This document shows positions 23,401 to 26,485 of a stretch of 31,102 nt of DNA, piece after piece; position 1 is the stretch's first letter, and every line of letters starts with the position of its first letter. The DNA is from Saccoglossus kowalevskii (Eukaryota; Hemichordata; Enteropneusta; Harrimaniidae): the NCBI RefSeq assembly GCF_000003605.2, contig NW_003145289.1, positions 212,510 through 243,611 of the forward strand, written 5' to 3'. The notes below the pieces were generated by a model. It ran no database searches, was not told the DNA's origin, and saw only the letters and a list, made by a program, of their open reading frames with translations. A program made the position numbers and the translations under genes.

Positions 23401-26092
23401 TGATTGATTATGTTATTTGCAGGAAGGTTCATCGGCACTGCATTTGGCTTGTCGAAATGAGCATGTTGGTGTGGTAAATGTGTTACTAGCAGCATCAGTT
23501 GAGAAGAATGTTGTAAACAAGGTAACTGTCGAACATTTTTATATATATTAAATGCCATATGTCACTCACACACCCACTCACTCATTTATACAATCCAATA
23601 ATAACCATTAGAATATTTTAGTTTTGAATTTTAATTTGCTGTAATTTGGCTAATATAGCAAGTGTATGGAAACATACACTGAATGGAAGTTCACAGACTT
23701 TCTCCCCAAGCATCTGCCTTGACTGTGGTATTTGCCATTAAATGTGTTAAATGTTTCATACAAAAAAATAATTATAACTAGATTGATTTAATGAACTTTC
23801 AGTAATCAATATTTTCAATGTGTCATGTTTCATATATTCAGAAAAAATATTATTTATTCAATGTCATGCTGTAGGATGGCTGGACAGCTCTCCATATAGC
23901 AAGTAGATGTGGAAATCGTGGTTTGGTTAATATGCTTCTAGGCGAATTAGTTGAAAAGGATAAACAAACACAGGTGATTTTGGTTGTTCCTGTTATGTTG
24001 GAAATCATGTACTTTACTTAGTATACATAAATAATCCATTTAATTTAATGTGTCGCTATGTATATAACTGCTTAAACTAATATAATCATAAAGAAATTGT
24101 CAATATATTAGCATGCCCTATTAACATGTTATTTTTTTATGTGCAGGATGGTTGGACAGCTCTTCATTTAGCAAGTCAAAATGGTCATACGGGCGTAGTT
24201 GCAACGTTACTAAATTATTCTGTGGAACTTCAGTTCAAGACTAAGGTATTGATCATTCAGATAGTCGCTAATATGTGTAATGTGCACATTTTAGATGGTG
24301 TTATTCTACTCAACCTGTTGGTACAGACTGGAAAGCAATTACCCATTCCAGTTGGTATTGACTAATTCAATGGAAGCTGTTTCAGCTGGCACATTTTAAC
24401 ATTTATTTTTCAGAAAGGATGGACAGCCTTACACCTAGCAGCTGACAGAGGATTTATTGATATAATACAATTGTTAATACAGAAGAATGTTGACACAGAT
24501 GCACATGACATGGTACTATAATAATTTGTTTTCTCTGTAATGATACTAACTCATATAATTATAGTTATTCAGATTAATTATCGTTTTATTTTTGTTTTTA
24601 AAATATAACATATGTGTATTTCAACATTACGACAAAGGATTGTGTTCATCATACCCAAGATTGTTTTACTTCATTGGAAAACTAGAAATTGTCTACTTAT
24701 TGGCTGGTTTATGTTAGTTATTCAGTGAAGCAAATGATAGCTGACAAAGTAAACTAATGGGGTTAATAGAGTTAATGCGATATTAATATATATTATATAA
24801 CCTTTAACTGAATTTATAACAGAATGGATGGACCGCACTCCACTATGCATCTGCTAATGGCTATCCCGATATAGTATCTATACTTGTAAATAAAATGACC
24901 GATAAGGATGCCAAAGACATTGTAAGTATTCACTTTTTAATTAGGGAATAAAAGACGATGCACTGCCCATTATTGCTTGTTATGAATCACCAGTATTAGA
25001 ATTGAGTGTTTTATAACGTTATAGCTTTACATTATCGCACGATATTAACTGATACGCACGATAATGTAAACCCTATTCAAAAGTAAGTTCATTGTTTAAT
25101 TATGTTAGTGCTGATTTATAGCATCAATAACGAATTCCCATACAGTGTACGCCATATTGGATTCGGAGAAGGATATAGACGCGATAATGTATTCGGCTTC
25201 GGCTCACATAACTTGCCATAGACCTATTTCCTCAATAATATAGTGCTAAGAGGGTTTTATAATGTTGTAAATAGCAGGTTACGTGTGTAATAATAAACAA
25301 ATGATTTGTTAATTTATGATGGGTCCGTTGTACAAAGTATTCGTACAATGAGGGAACACACTGCATCTGTTGATGTTTCGCACTGTATTACTTAATGCTA
25401 CATTGTTTATTAAATTTATTTATTATTGTTATTTTAGAACAATCAAACCGCTTTGCATCTGGCAGCTGAGAATGGGCATGTGAATGTGCTTGAAATATTA
25501 TTAAAAGCAGGGCTTGTGAAGTCTGCAGTTGACAAGGTACTGAATATTTCAACGCGTATCATTAAAGTATAGCGTGCCATAATTCATTTCAAATATGAAA
25601 AGATGACCGACATGTTTGAAGGTTACCAGCGAGAAACGTCTACCTATCTTCGGGGCTTCACACGCCAAGCATTTAGGCGAGGAAGATGTATATTACAATA
25701 GTTATTGAGAGGATACCGTATATTACGCACTCAGGCAGTATACAGTCACATCGGACCTCTGCTACGCATTGTACTGTACTCTCCCTGTAATGCATAAAAT
25801 ATGTATACTATATCATATTATAGTGAGTATATTTTGTTGGAATATATGTATATATTTAAATATATGTATTCATATATTCATAGGATAACAAGAATCCGCT
25901 GGATTTAGCCGTGGATGCTGGTCATAATAGCATTGCTGTTTTACATCAAGGCACAGGAAGACCTGACCAAAAGGTACACATCTACAGAATATTTAATCAT
26001 TTATTTTGTTTATTTCTCGAGTACTTTCACATTTTAATTACACACAGAAGAGGTGCCACTGAGACATTGTACCCTACTTTCATTGGCTACTT

Positions 26093-26138
<46 letters not shown>

Positions 26139-26485
26139 TCCTTTTAATGTGTCAATGTAACTTTTATACTTATTTTATTATTCAAAAGTTATTCACAACC
26201 AGTAATTATGTTCAATATGAGAATGTGATGCTTTTAAATATTTAATCTATACAGGGAGATGATACTGTTTCCATGCCATCAGCTGTTGGTGAAGTTAACA
26301 GAAATGTTTCACCCAGAATACCATTCAATGAGATTTTACAAGAAATAATTCCATGTCTGCCAGTATATCTCCAAGACAGACCCCGTAACAAAGAAATTCC
26401 AGATGTGTATAATATACTACAAACGTACGGCAGTAAATTCCCATTTACTGGATCAAATGCAAATACAATACAATTTGTATGCTAA
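1..26485 (+). CDS. Giant repeat / pseudo-glycosyltransferase / TRADD-N / ankyrin gene (5' partial, spliced)
   Basis: One multi-exon gene model. It joins the exons listed separately below: 10 upstream exons, 48 ankyrin exons, one linker exon and one terminal exon. Every junction is GT-AG except a GC donor at 20538, and every junction keeps the frame except after exon 13648-13736. The frame is open from the first bases, so the start codon and probably further repeats lie upstream. The predicted product in the window is about 3,450 residues, with no signal peptide or membrane segment visible in this part. Order: nine-residue repeats, unknown segment, glycosyltransferase-like domain, two TRADD-N-like domains, about 47 ankyrin repeats, unique tail. 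TRADD-N domains are known as adaptors in animal apoptosis and bacterial conflict systems; a scaffold or sensor role here is inference. It could instead be two genes split in the 2.5-kb intron at 4203-6693, but the matching phase there favours one. Confidence 0.75.
3..2372 (+). repeat. 27-bp tandem repeat (minisatellite) in coding frame
   Basis: About 88 head-to-tail copies of a 27-bp unit with typical core GTGGGAGATGGTGAACAGCC. The array stays in 27-bp register with no frame-breaking indel. Units differ by a few substitutions, so it is imperfect but clearly homogenised at the DNA level. Longer-period copies are also present: the segment from 732 recurs at 1731 (999 bp = 37 units), and the segment from 3 recurs at 1299 (1296 bp = 48 units). 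Confidence 0.95.
2404..2715 (+). other. Intron, 312 bp
   Basis: AT-rich sequence between donor GTGAGT and acceptor GATAG. I see no coding or repeat structure in it. Confidence 0.7.
2716..2861 (+). CDS. Exon with decayed copies of the nine-residue repeat
   Basis: Phase 1 in, phase 0 out (146 nt). Acceptor GATAG at 2715, donor GGG|GTATTT at 2862. The translation keeps the period of the preceding exon in blurred form: YSVRDGDKTVEYDEP, then VIGRESEHPATLEDN. These look like diverged units of the same repeat that escaped homogenisation. It ends with a charged stretch (ARKEEQLG). The frame runs into a TAG just past the donor, which supports splicing here. Function unknown. Confidence 0.7.
2862..3995 (+). 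other. Intron, 1134 bp
   Basis: AT-rich, with many short stop-broken frames. I see no domain-like coding sequence, hairpin or tandem repeat beyond short AT runs. Confidence 0.6.
3996..4202 (+). CDS. Small exon, unknown domain
   Basis: Phase 0-0, 69 codons. Acceptor ATGCAG at 3995, donor AAG|GTTAGT at 4203. It begins MDSRIRELGIQTLIEDIIY, a predicted amphipathic helix, and has a Gly-led hydrophobic strand (VELGVQFFIRSREN) followed by a Lys/Glu-rich helix. The strand-then-helix pattern loosely resembles the core strand and helix of the TRADD-N-like domains encoded further on, but there is too little sequence to assign it. The ATG at the exon start could in principle be an alternative translation start. 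Confidence 0.6.
4203..6693 (+). other. Large intron, 2491 bp
   Basis: The longest intron of the gene, between two phase 0 ends. It holds the minisatellite at 4291-4496. The rest is AT-rich with no open frame resembling a protein domain. A promoter for a shorter transcript starting in this intron is possible, but no TATA/Inr combination stands out. Confidence 0.6.
4291..4496 (+). repeat. ~30-bp tandem repeat, about six copies, intronic
   Basis: Degenerate copies of a unit containing CTATGTCTGACTGACAAGAG, period about 30 bp, with 1-4 bp length differences between copies. The first copy (from 4291) and the last are partial. The period is not a constant multiple of three and the sequence lies inside the large intron, so it is not coding. 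Confidence 0.85.
6694..6857 (+). CDS. Exon leading into the glycosyltransferase domain
   Basis: Phase 0 in, phase 2 out (164 nt). Acceptor TTGTTAG at 6693, donor AAAAG|GTACGT at 6858. The 55-codon segment starts INDEPVQSISFTEAKAILE and ends MINDKR. It is a mixed acidic/helical linker with no family I recognise. The phase 2 end matches the following exon exactly and gives an AGG codon across the junction. Confidence 0.75.
6956..8208 (+). CDS. GT4/GT-B-like glycosyltransferase domain, probably degenerate
   Basis: Phase 2 in, phase 1 out (1253 nt, about 418 residues) in one exon. Acceptor TTCAACAG at 6955, donor CAAA|GTAAGT at 8209. The N-terminal half has a Rossmann start (SHALIVGHEWWPHN), then DARRFGIQLVLP and IKIIVGHACKDG, which follow the usual order of GT4 N-domains. 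The C-terminal half has the GT-B nucleotide-sugar site region at about 7872 (DPFGVVSLAAMAVGVPTLVS), then GIAYFI. In active GT4 enzymes this site reads E-x7-E; here it is D-x7-A, so the second Glu is lost. The Gly-Gly loop expected after the first strand is replaced by NSDIS. The fold is well supported; catalytic activity is doubtful, and a binding role is inference. Length fits a complete two-lobed domain. Confidence 0.85.
8296..8430 (+). CDS. Small phase 1-1 exon, linker after GT domain
   Basis: 135 nt, 45 codons, phase 1 on both sides. Acceptor TTTTAG at 8295, donor AACTA|GTAAGT at 8431. It reads QAPLFTDRKNTALDKEEIMD and then a short helix-turn stretch (LNDVCREKGLKTP). The second part could be a small helical pair. 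No family recognised. Confidence 0.75.
8431..9420 (+). other. Intron, 990 bp
   Basis: AT-rich intron carrying a (TGAA)n microsatellite at its start. No other structure seen. Confidence 0.6.
8470..8504 (+). repeat. (TGAA)n microsatellite
   Basis: Nearly nine perfect TGAA units, intronic. Confidence 0.95.
9421..9825 (+). CDS. First TRADD-N-like domain exon
   Basis: 405 nt, 135 codons, phase 1-1. Acceptor CTTTGCAG at 9420, donor AAAAG|GTATGG at 9826. It starts FCLQIRVDLE, followed by a helix around TLKEALDKYHDIIHDLC and another at RRQQLKTLLKQQYNAI. Then comes the signature strand-turn-helix: MVDHGSLLLNLLFLSVEDKD, a Glu/Lys-rich helix, VISGILITQAM, and a closing strand VSATISVN. The order 'GSLxLxLxxxSxE ... 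G ... LITxxM' is what I know from TRADD-N-type adaptor domains in invertebrate and bacterial proteins. The family call rests on pattern memory, not on a search. The symmetric phase makes it a shuffleable module. Confidence 0.7.
10068..10142 (+). CDS. Small phase 1-1 linker exon
   Basis: 75 nt, 25 codons: HGNVYPTDVPETTTAFSGYY and five more residues. Acceptor CTTGCAG at 10067, donor ATACAA|GTACGT at 10143. Thr/Pro-rich spacer between the two TRADD-N-like domains. It can be skipped without changing frame. Confidence 0.75.
10265..10666 (+). CDS. Second TRADD-N-like domain exon
   Basis: 402 nt, 134 codons, phase 1-1. Acceptor TTTTCAG at 10264, donor AATG|GTGAGT at 10667. It begins EIEFQVRVGSYVSIENEEHG. 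Later it carries TNHSLRLVIECSNSKAFSLL, then a helix and Gly turn (WNSYKEGNINRLF), DIVTSNVIEDLG, and a closing strand AIEIVLETSVETW. These match the layout of the preceding domain: a [HN]-S-L-x-L strand, a helix, an EG turn and an [IL]-[VI]-T helix. So the two domains look like diverged paralogues of a TRADD-N-like fold. Assignment is by pattern only. Confidence 0.75.
10863..10966 (+). CDS. Phase-adaptor exon (1 to 0) before the ankyrin array
   Basis: 104 nt, phase 1 in, phase 0 out. It encodes a polar linker (VSDLSSRKAGEDSKEMRLST, then DKEISHQDNFEKE) with no hydrophobic core. Two acceptors three bases apart (TTAG at 10862 and TAG at 10865) are both in frame and differ by one residue. Donor GAG|GTATAT at 10967. 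It converts the phase 1 signalling block to the phase 0 ankyrin block. Confidence 0.75.
10967..11408 (+). other. Intron, 442 bp
   Basis: AT-rich; nothing recognised. Confidence 0.6.
11409..11510 (+). CDS. Ankyrin exon 1
   Basis: 34 codons, phase 0-0, starts IYDVPLLHDA. Capping-type first repeat: the usual T-[AP]-L-H is V-P-L-L-H, but it ends with the canonical GANVN turn that most later repeats lack. Donor GTATGT. Confidence 0.85.
11511..11906 (+). other. Intron, 396 bp
   Basis: AT-rich; nothing recognised. Confidence 0.6.
11907..12005 (+). CDS. Ankyrin exon 2
   Basis: 33 codons, phase 0-0. DGRTALHVSS ... VARFLLHHG, ends AIDK. Acceptor ACTAG, donor GTATGT. Confidence 0.9.
12006..12642 (+). 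other. Intron, 637 bp
   Basis: Less AT-rich patch at about 12080-12330 that could be an old repeat insertion. No identifiable element and no terminal repeats seen. Confidence 0.5.
12643..12765 (+). CDS. Ankyrin exon 3 with polar tail
   Basis: 41 codons, phase 0-0. DGYTALDLANNRGHSVIANM with Asp in place of the usual His, then a polar extension ending NSVTQ. Together with the next exon it looks like the end of a first small ankyrin block. Confidence 0.85.
12923..13015 (+). CDS. Linker exon between ankyrin blocks
   Basis: 31 codons, phase 0-0, IHRIPSHDVTSDKHSQLEQE followed by FLMSRESTRSV. No ankyrin signature. Acceptor GTCCAG at 12922, donor GTG|GTGAGG at 13016. It separates ankyrin repeats 1-3 from the long array. 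Confidence 0.75.
13120..13218 (+). CDS. Ankyrin exon 4
   Basis: 33 codons, phase 0-0. KSTIPLHVAA ... LVLALLMPGEDVDVRSS. Starts the second block; the end resembles the canonical GADVN turn. Confidence 0.88.
13219..13647 (+). other. Intron, 429 bp
   Basis: AT-rich; nothing recognised. Confidence 0.6.
13648..13736 (+). CDS. Ankyrin exon 5, frame-disrupted
   Basis: Clear ankyrin start and both helices: NSETALHIASSS ... AVRVLINNGAG. The frame then hits TAA at 13738. The only good donor near the expected end (CGCAG|GTAAAA at 13737) leaves phase 2, while the next exon needs phase 0. In the +1 frame the sequence continues sensibly (DAGKNINVSHK to 13762), which looks like a one-base indel. Alternatives: donor GCT|GTACGA at 13699 (phase 0, truncated repeat), skipping of the exon (frame kept), or a short isoform ending here. 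Confidence 0.65.
13737..14086 (+). other. Intron, 350 bp
   Basis: Includes the out-of-frame tail of ankyrin exon 5 up to about 13762. The rest is AT-rich with nothing recognised. Confidence 0.55.
14087..14185 (+). CDS. Ankyrin exon 6
   Basis: 33 codons, phase 0-0. EGWNALHMASSAGHAEVVRF ... KNVHTK. First repeat with the array-typical ending SVKKN in place of GADVN. Confidence 0.92.
14333..14431 (+). CDS. Ankyrin exon 7
   Basis: 33 codons, phase 0-0. DGATALHWASFNGHIDVVKI ... KDAKSK. Its donor-side intron start resembles sequence at about 15517-15535 in a later intron. Confidence 0.92.
14432..14845 (+). other. Intron, 414 bp
   Basis: Contains a short (TTG)n run at about 14627-14647. Parts resemble the intron at 15125-15580, as expected if the exons around both were duplicated. 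Confidence 0.55.
14846..14944 (+). CDS. Ankyrin exon 8
   Basis: 33 codons, phase 0-0. DGFTALHAASQSGQVEIVKL ... KNAKTK. Nearly identical in its middle to exon 10 (SGQVEIVKLLL). Confidence 0.93.
15026..15124 (+). CDS. Ankyrin exon 9
   Basis: 33 codons, phase 0-0. KGRTALHIATQCGRIEVVRV ... VGDQ. Paralogue of exon 11, with the same VLLAASV core and a DQ end. Confidence 0.93.
15167..15196. repeat. Perfect 12-bp inverted repeat
   Basis: Arms TAGAGGTTATAC and GTATAACCTCTA with a six-base ATTTTT loop, in an intron. It could form a hairpin or be a small palindrome left by a mobile element. Confidence 0.85.
15433..15496 (+). pseudogene. Possible relic of an ankyrin exon
   Basis: Reads LVNASV then a stop, an insertion, then GATGCCAAAATAATAAG, which resembles the ends of exons 7-8. 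It is followed by GTGATATTTCATTA, matching the start of the intron after exon 7 (from 14438). Position and flank fit a duplicated exon-7 copy that decayed. Weak but specific. Confidence 0.4.
15581..15679 (+). CDS. Ankyrin exon 10
   Basis: 33 codons, phase 0-0. RGWTALHVACQSGQVEIVKL ... RNAQTE. Duplicate of exon 8. Confidence 0.93.
15760..15858 (+). CDS. Ankyrin exon 11
   Basis: 33 codons, phase 0-0. EGFTALHIASLFGKSEVVRI ... NIQDQ. Duplicate of exon 9; the 80-bp intron before it matches the 81-bp intron before exon 9, especially in its last 30 bases. Confidence 0.93.
16084..16185 (+). CDS. Ankyrin exon 12
   Basis: 34 codons, phase 0-0. LDGFTSLHLAVQRGHTDIVA ... DTQTK. An extra leading Leu from the acceptor at 16083, which follows a TTTA-repeat tract. 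Confidence 0.92.
16278..16376 (+). CDS. Ankyrin exon 13
   Basis: 33 codons, phase 0-0. SGWTPLHTACESGNFAIVKL ... DVREK. Confidence 0.92.
16467..16565 (+). CDS. Ankyrin exon 14
   Basis: 33 codons, phase 0-0. EWYTALHLACQNGNANVVRT ... NAITK. Trp replaces the usual Gly at position 2. Confidence 0.92.
16753..16854 (+). CDS. Ankyrin exon 15
   Basis: 34 codons, phase 0-0. NEFLTPLHLASSGGHIEVVK ... NLQSK. Confidence 0.92.
16962..17060 (+). CDS. Ankyrin exon 16
   Basis: 33 codons, phase 0-0. RGGTAFHMACLHGHVPVVKV ... NGQIK. Confidence 0.92.
17149..17250 (+). CDS. Ankyrin exon 17
   Basis: 34 codons, phase 0-0. TNGSTGLHLASHRGHVNVVK ... EIRTK. Confidence 0.92.
17377..17475 (+). CDS. Ankyrin exon 18
   Basis: 33 codons, phase 0-0. 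LGHTALHLACKQGHVKVVST ... RTTE. Confidence 0.92.
17675..17773 (+). CDS. Ankyrin exon 19
   Basis: 33 codons, phase 0-0. DGWTGLHFACKHGHAAIVKV ... DAKTR. Donor GTGAGT. Confidence 0.93.
17994..18092 (+). CDS. Ankyrin exon 20
   Basis: 33 codons, phase 0-0. EGRTPLHMASKFGHPDVVRV ... NIPDM. Confidence 0.92.
18352..18453 (+). CDS. Ankyrin exon 21
   Basis: 34 codons, phase 0-0. FGYTGLHYACQFGHVDIVRI ... DAKSK. One extra residue in the helix-2 end (LVNNASV). Confidence 0.92.
18547..18645 (+). CDS. Ankyrin exon 22
   Basis: 33 codons, phase 0-0. DGGSPLYLASLYGHVEVVRV ... DAQTK. Tyr replaces the conserved His of T-x-L-H. Confidence 0.91.
18724..18822 (+). CDS. Ankyrin exon 23
   Basis: 33 codons, phase 0-0. 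DGWTALHVASDNGYISIVRI ... EAYSR. Confidence 0.92.
18941..19042 (+). CDS. Ankyrin exon 24
   Basis: 34 codons, phase 0-0. KDTIGALHCASKSGHVDVVK ... EAQSK. Confidence 0.91.
19043..19437 (+). other. Intron, 395 bp, with possible exon relic
   Basis: Longer than its neighbours. It contains a candidate decayed ankyrin exon at 19155-19241. The rest is AT-rich. Confidence 0.55.
19155..19241 (+). pseudogene. Possible relic of an ankyrin exon
   Basis: Follows an acceptor-like TTTAG. From 19156 it reads FG, then STLEENCRDLLILLMQEN, then a stop. This resembles an ankyrin helix pair with a few residues missing. The expected donor at its end is lost (AGATAAG followed by TT). Suggestive only. Confidence 0.35.
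19438..19536 (+). CDS. Ankyrin exon 25 (block copy A, 1 of 6)
   Basis: 33 codons, phase 0-0. DGLTSLHFASKYGCTEVVKV ... NAESK. Paired with exon 31. Confidence 0.93.
19625..19723 (+). CDS. Ankyrin exon 26 (block copy A, 2 of 6)
   Basis: 33 codons, phase 0-0. DKWTSLHFAAAYGHANVVEI ... DNKTQ. Paired with exon 32; the introns before both end in a shared stretch including GGAATTCATATTAT and TTTTGTGTATTGTAG. Confidence 0.93.
19807..19905 (+). CDS. Ankyrin exon 27 (block copy A, 3 of 6)
   Basis: 33 codons, phase 0-0. NDQTALHFASYHGHSHIVKM ... DVITT. Paired with exon 33; both have donor GTAGTA, unusual in this array. Confidence 0.93.
19906..20251 (+). other. Intron, 346 bp
   Basis: Start and interior match the 189-bp intron after exon 33. 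The extra ~157 bp is an insertion in this copy or a loss in the other. No terminal repeats seen. Confidence 0.55.
20252..20350 (+). CDS. Ankyrin exon 28 (block copy A, 4 of 6)
   Basis: 33 codons, phase 0-0. NGMTSLLLASQNGHVDVVRL ... SLQDK. Leu replaces the conserved His. Paired with exon 34. Confidence 0.92.
20439..20537 (+). CDS. Ankyrin exon 29 (block copy A, 5 of 6), GC donor
   Basis: 33 codons, phase 0-0. YEQTAVHMASASGYDDIVKT ... NSRDK. The end is followed by GCATTA, where its paralogue exon 35 has GTATTG. So the donor is GC rather than GT, or the exon is impaired. Read-through meets TAG at 20556. Confidence 0.85.
20655..20753 (+). CDS. Ankyrin exon 30 (block copy A, 6 of 6)
   Basis: 33 codons, phase 0-0. 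YGATALHLASQKGHAKVVQI ... NAQDK. Paired with exons 36 and 37. Confidence 0.93.
20924..21022 (+). CDS. Ankyrin exon 31 (block copy B, 1 of 6)
   Basis: 33 codons, phase 0-0. DGLTSLHYASRYGHADVVRM ... DANTK. Confidence 0.93.
21108..21206 (+). CDS. Ankyrin exon 32 (block copy B, 2 of 6)
   Basis: 33 codons, phase 0-0. DKWTSLHFAAAYGHVNVVEI ... NTQTE. First 15 residues identical to exon 26 apart from one change. Confidence 0.93.
21307..21405 (+). CDS. Ankyrin exon 33 (block copy B, 3 of 6)
   Basis: 33 codons, phase 0-0. LGQTALHFASYHGHGDIVEI ... DIMTM. Donor GTAGTA as in exon 27. Confidence 0.93.
21595..21693 (+). CDS. Ankyrin exon 34 (block copy B, 4 of 6)
   Basis: 33 codons, phase 0-0. DGVTSLHLASQNGHVDVVKL ... 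SVQNK. Keeps the His that exon 28 has lost. Confidence 0.93.
21783..21881 (+). CDS. Ankyrin exon 35 (block copy B, 5 of 6)
   Basis: 33 codons, phase 0-0. NGLTALHMASYNGYDEVVKS ... NSRDK. Normal GTATTG donor. Confidence 0.93.
21997..22095 (+). CDS. Ankyrin exon 36 (block copy B, 6 of 6)
   Basis: 33 codons, phase 0-0. YGGTALHAACRNGQSKVARI ... NALDK. The following intron starts GTATTTAAACT, as after exon 37. Confidence 0.93.
22224..22270 (+). pseudogene. Relic of an exon-35-type ankyrin exon
   Basis: The stretch GATGTGGTCAAAACCACTCT and the end CGAGATAAG match the second half of exons 29 and 35, with about 12 bases missing. The following 22291-22334 (GGAAACTATTTT...) matches the intron start after exon 35 (from 21887). 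The 5' half and acceptor are gone. It is a decayed third copy of the exon, sitting exactly where a further block duplication would put it (before exon 37). Confidence 0.7.
22383..22481 (+). CDS. Ankyrin exon 37 (partial third block copy)
   Basis: 33 codons, phase 0-0. CGATALHLASQHGHGELVRI ... NAIDK. Closest to exon 36 (ILLDSSF core). Confidence 0.93.
22572..22670 (+). CDS. Ankyrin exon 38
   Basis: 33 codons, phase 0-0. YAMTSLHLASQEGNNDVVEI ... NAKAK. Confidence 0.92.
22763..22861 (+). CDS. Ankyrin exon 39
   Basis: 33 codons, phase 0-0. DDWTALHLASENGNVTTVST ... DLQTK. Confidence 0.92.
23042..23140 (+). CDS. Ankyrin exon 40
   Basis: 33 codons, phase 0-0. HGGTALHFACQNGDASVVGT ... TIETK. Confidence 0.92.
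23234..23332 (+). CDS. Ankyrin exon 41
   Basis: 33 codons, phase 0-0. DGWTAFHLACGNGHVNVVRM ... NVQTK. Confidence 0.92.
23423..23521 (+). CDS. Ankyrin exon 42
   Basis: 33 codons, phase 0-0. EGSSALHLACRNEHVGVVNV ... NVVNK. Confidence 0.92.
23522..23874 (+). other. Intron, 353 bp
   Basis: AT-rich. A weak ankyrin-like stretch near 23640 is too short to call. Confidence 0.55.
23875..23973 (+). CDS. Ankyrin exon 43
   Basis: 33 codons, phase 0-0. DGWTALHIASRCGNRGLVNM ... DKQTQ. Donor GTGATT. Confidence 0.92.
24147..24245 (+). CDS. Ankyrin exon 44
   Basis: 33 codons, phase 0-0. DGWTALHLASQNGHTGVVAT ... QFKTK. Confidence 0.93.
24414..24512 (+). CDS. Ankyrin exon 45
   Basis: 33 codons, phase 0-0. 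KGWTALHLAADRGFIDIIQL ... DAHDM. From here on the repeats are more divergent from the array consensus. Confidence 0.92.
24513..24822 (+). other. Intron, 310 bp, containing a relic exon
   Basis: Holds the decayed ankyrin exon at 24634-24748; otherwise AT-rich. Confidence 0.6.
24634..24748 (+). pseudogene. Relic ankyrin exon
   Basis: Reads KG, a scrambled first helix, then GKLEIVYLLAGLC and TAG at 24715, all in one frame with ankyrin-like spacing. It ends GACAAA|GTAAAC, a donor like the true exons. The acceptor is missing (GACAAAGG instead of an AG after a pyrimidine tract). The G-x-[LV]-E-I-V-x-L-L core is characteristic of helix 2. It is a dead exon between exons 45 and 46. Confidence 0.6.
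24823..24921 (+). CDS. Ankyrin exon 46
   Basis: 33 codons, phase 0-0. NGWTALHYASANGYPDIVSI ... DAKDI. Donor ATT|GTAAGT. Confidence 0.92.
24922..25437 (+). other. Intron, 516 bp, with inverted repeat
   Basis: Contains the 12-bp inverted repeat at 25026-25070 in a less AT-rich patch (about 25020-25260) that may be an inserted element. A short ankyrin-like reading near 25363 (TASVDVS) is noted but too weak to call. Confidence 0.5.
25026..25070. repeat. 12-bp inverted repeat
   Basis: Arms TTTACATTATCG and CGATAATGTAAA separated by 21 bases. A shorter echo GCGATAATGTA lies at about 25182. Possibly part of a small non-autonomous element. Confidence 0.8.
25438..25536 (+). CDS. Ankyrin exon 47
   Basis: 33 codons, phase 0-0. 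NNQTALHLAAENGHVNVLEI ... AVDK. Confidence 0.92.
25537..25883 (+). other. Intron, 347 bp
   Basis: A patch at about 25620-25770 is richer in GC than its surroundings; possibly an old insertion. No identifiable element. Confidence 0.5.
25884..25973 (+). CDS. Ankyrin exon 48, degenerate C-terminal cap
   Basis: 30 codons, phase 0-0. DNKNPLDLAVDAGHNSIAVL, then HQGTGRPDQK. Asp in place of His and a shortened second helix, typical of a terminal capping repeat. Acceptor CATAG at 25883, donor AAG|GTACAC. Confidence 0.85.
26096..26134. repeat. (TA)n microsatellite
   Basis: About 19 TA units in the last intron. Confidence 0.95.
26255..26485 (+). CDS. Terminal coding exon, unique C-terminal tail
   Basis: 76 codons plus stop TAA at 26483-26485. 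Acceptor CTATACAG at 26254, phase 0. It starts GDDTVSMPSAVGEVNRN and contains PFNEILQEIIPCLPVYLQD and VYNILQTYGSKFPF, two probable helices, ending QFVC. No domain recognised. The clean phase 0 join to exon 48 and the stop followed by a UTR with AATAAA support it as the end of the gene. Confidence 0.8.
   Translation, partial: GDDTVSMPSAVGEVNRNVSPRIPFNEILQEIIPCLPVYLQDRPRNKEIPDVYNILQTYGSKFPFTGSNANTIQFVC

Noticed and set aside
23630-23700. Ankyrin-like stretch in the intron after exon 42
   Set aside because: No consistent frame or helix pattern.
25340-25400. Ankyrin-like reading TASVDVS in the intron after exon 46
   Set aside because: Too short and without flanking splice signals; kept only as a note.
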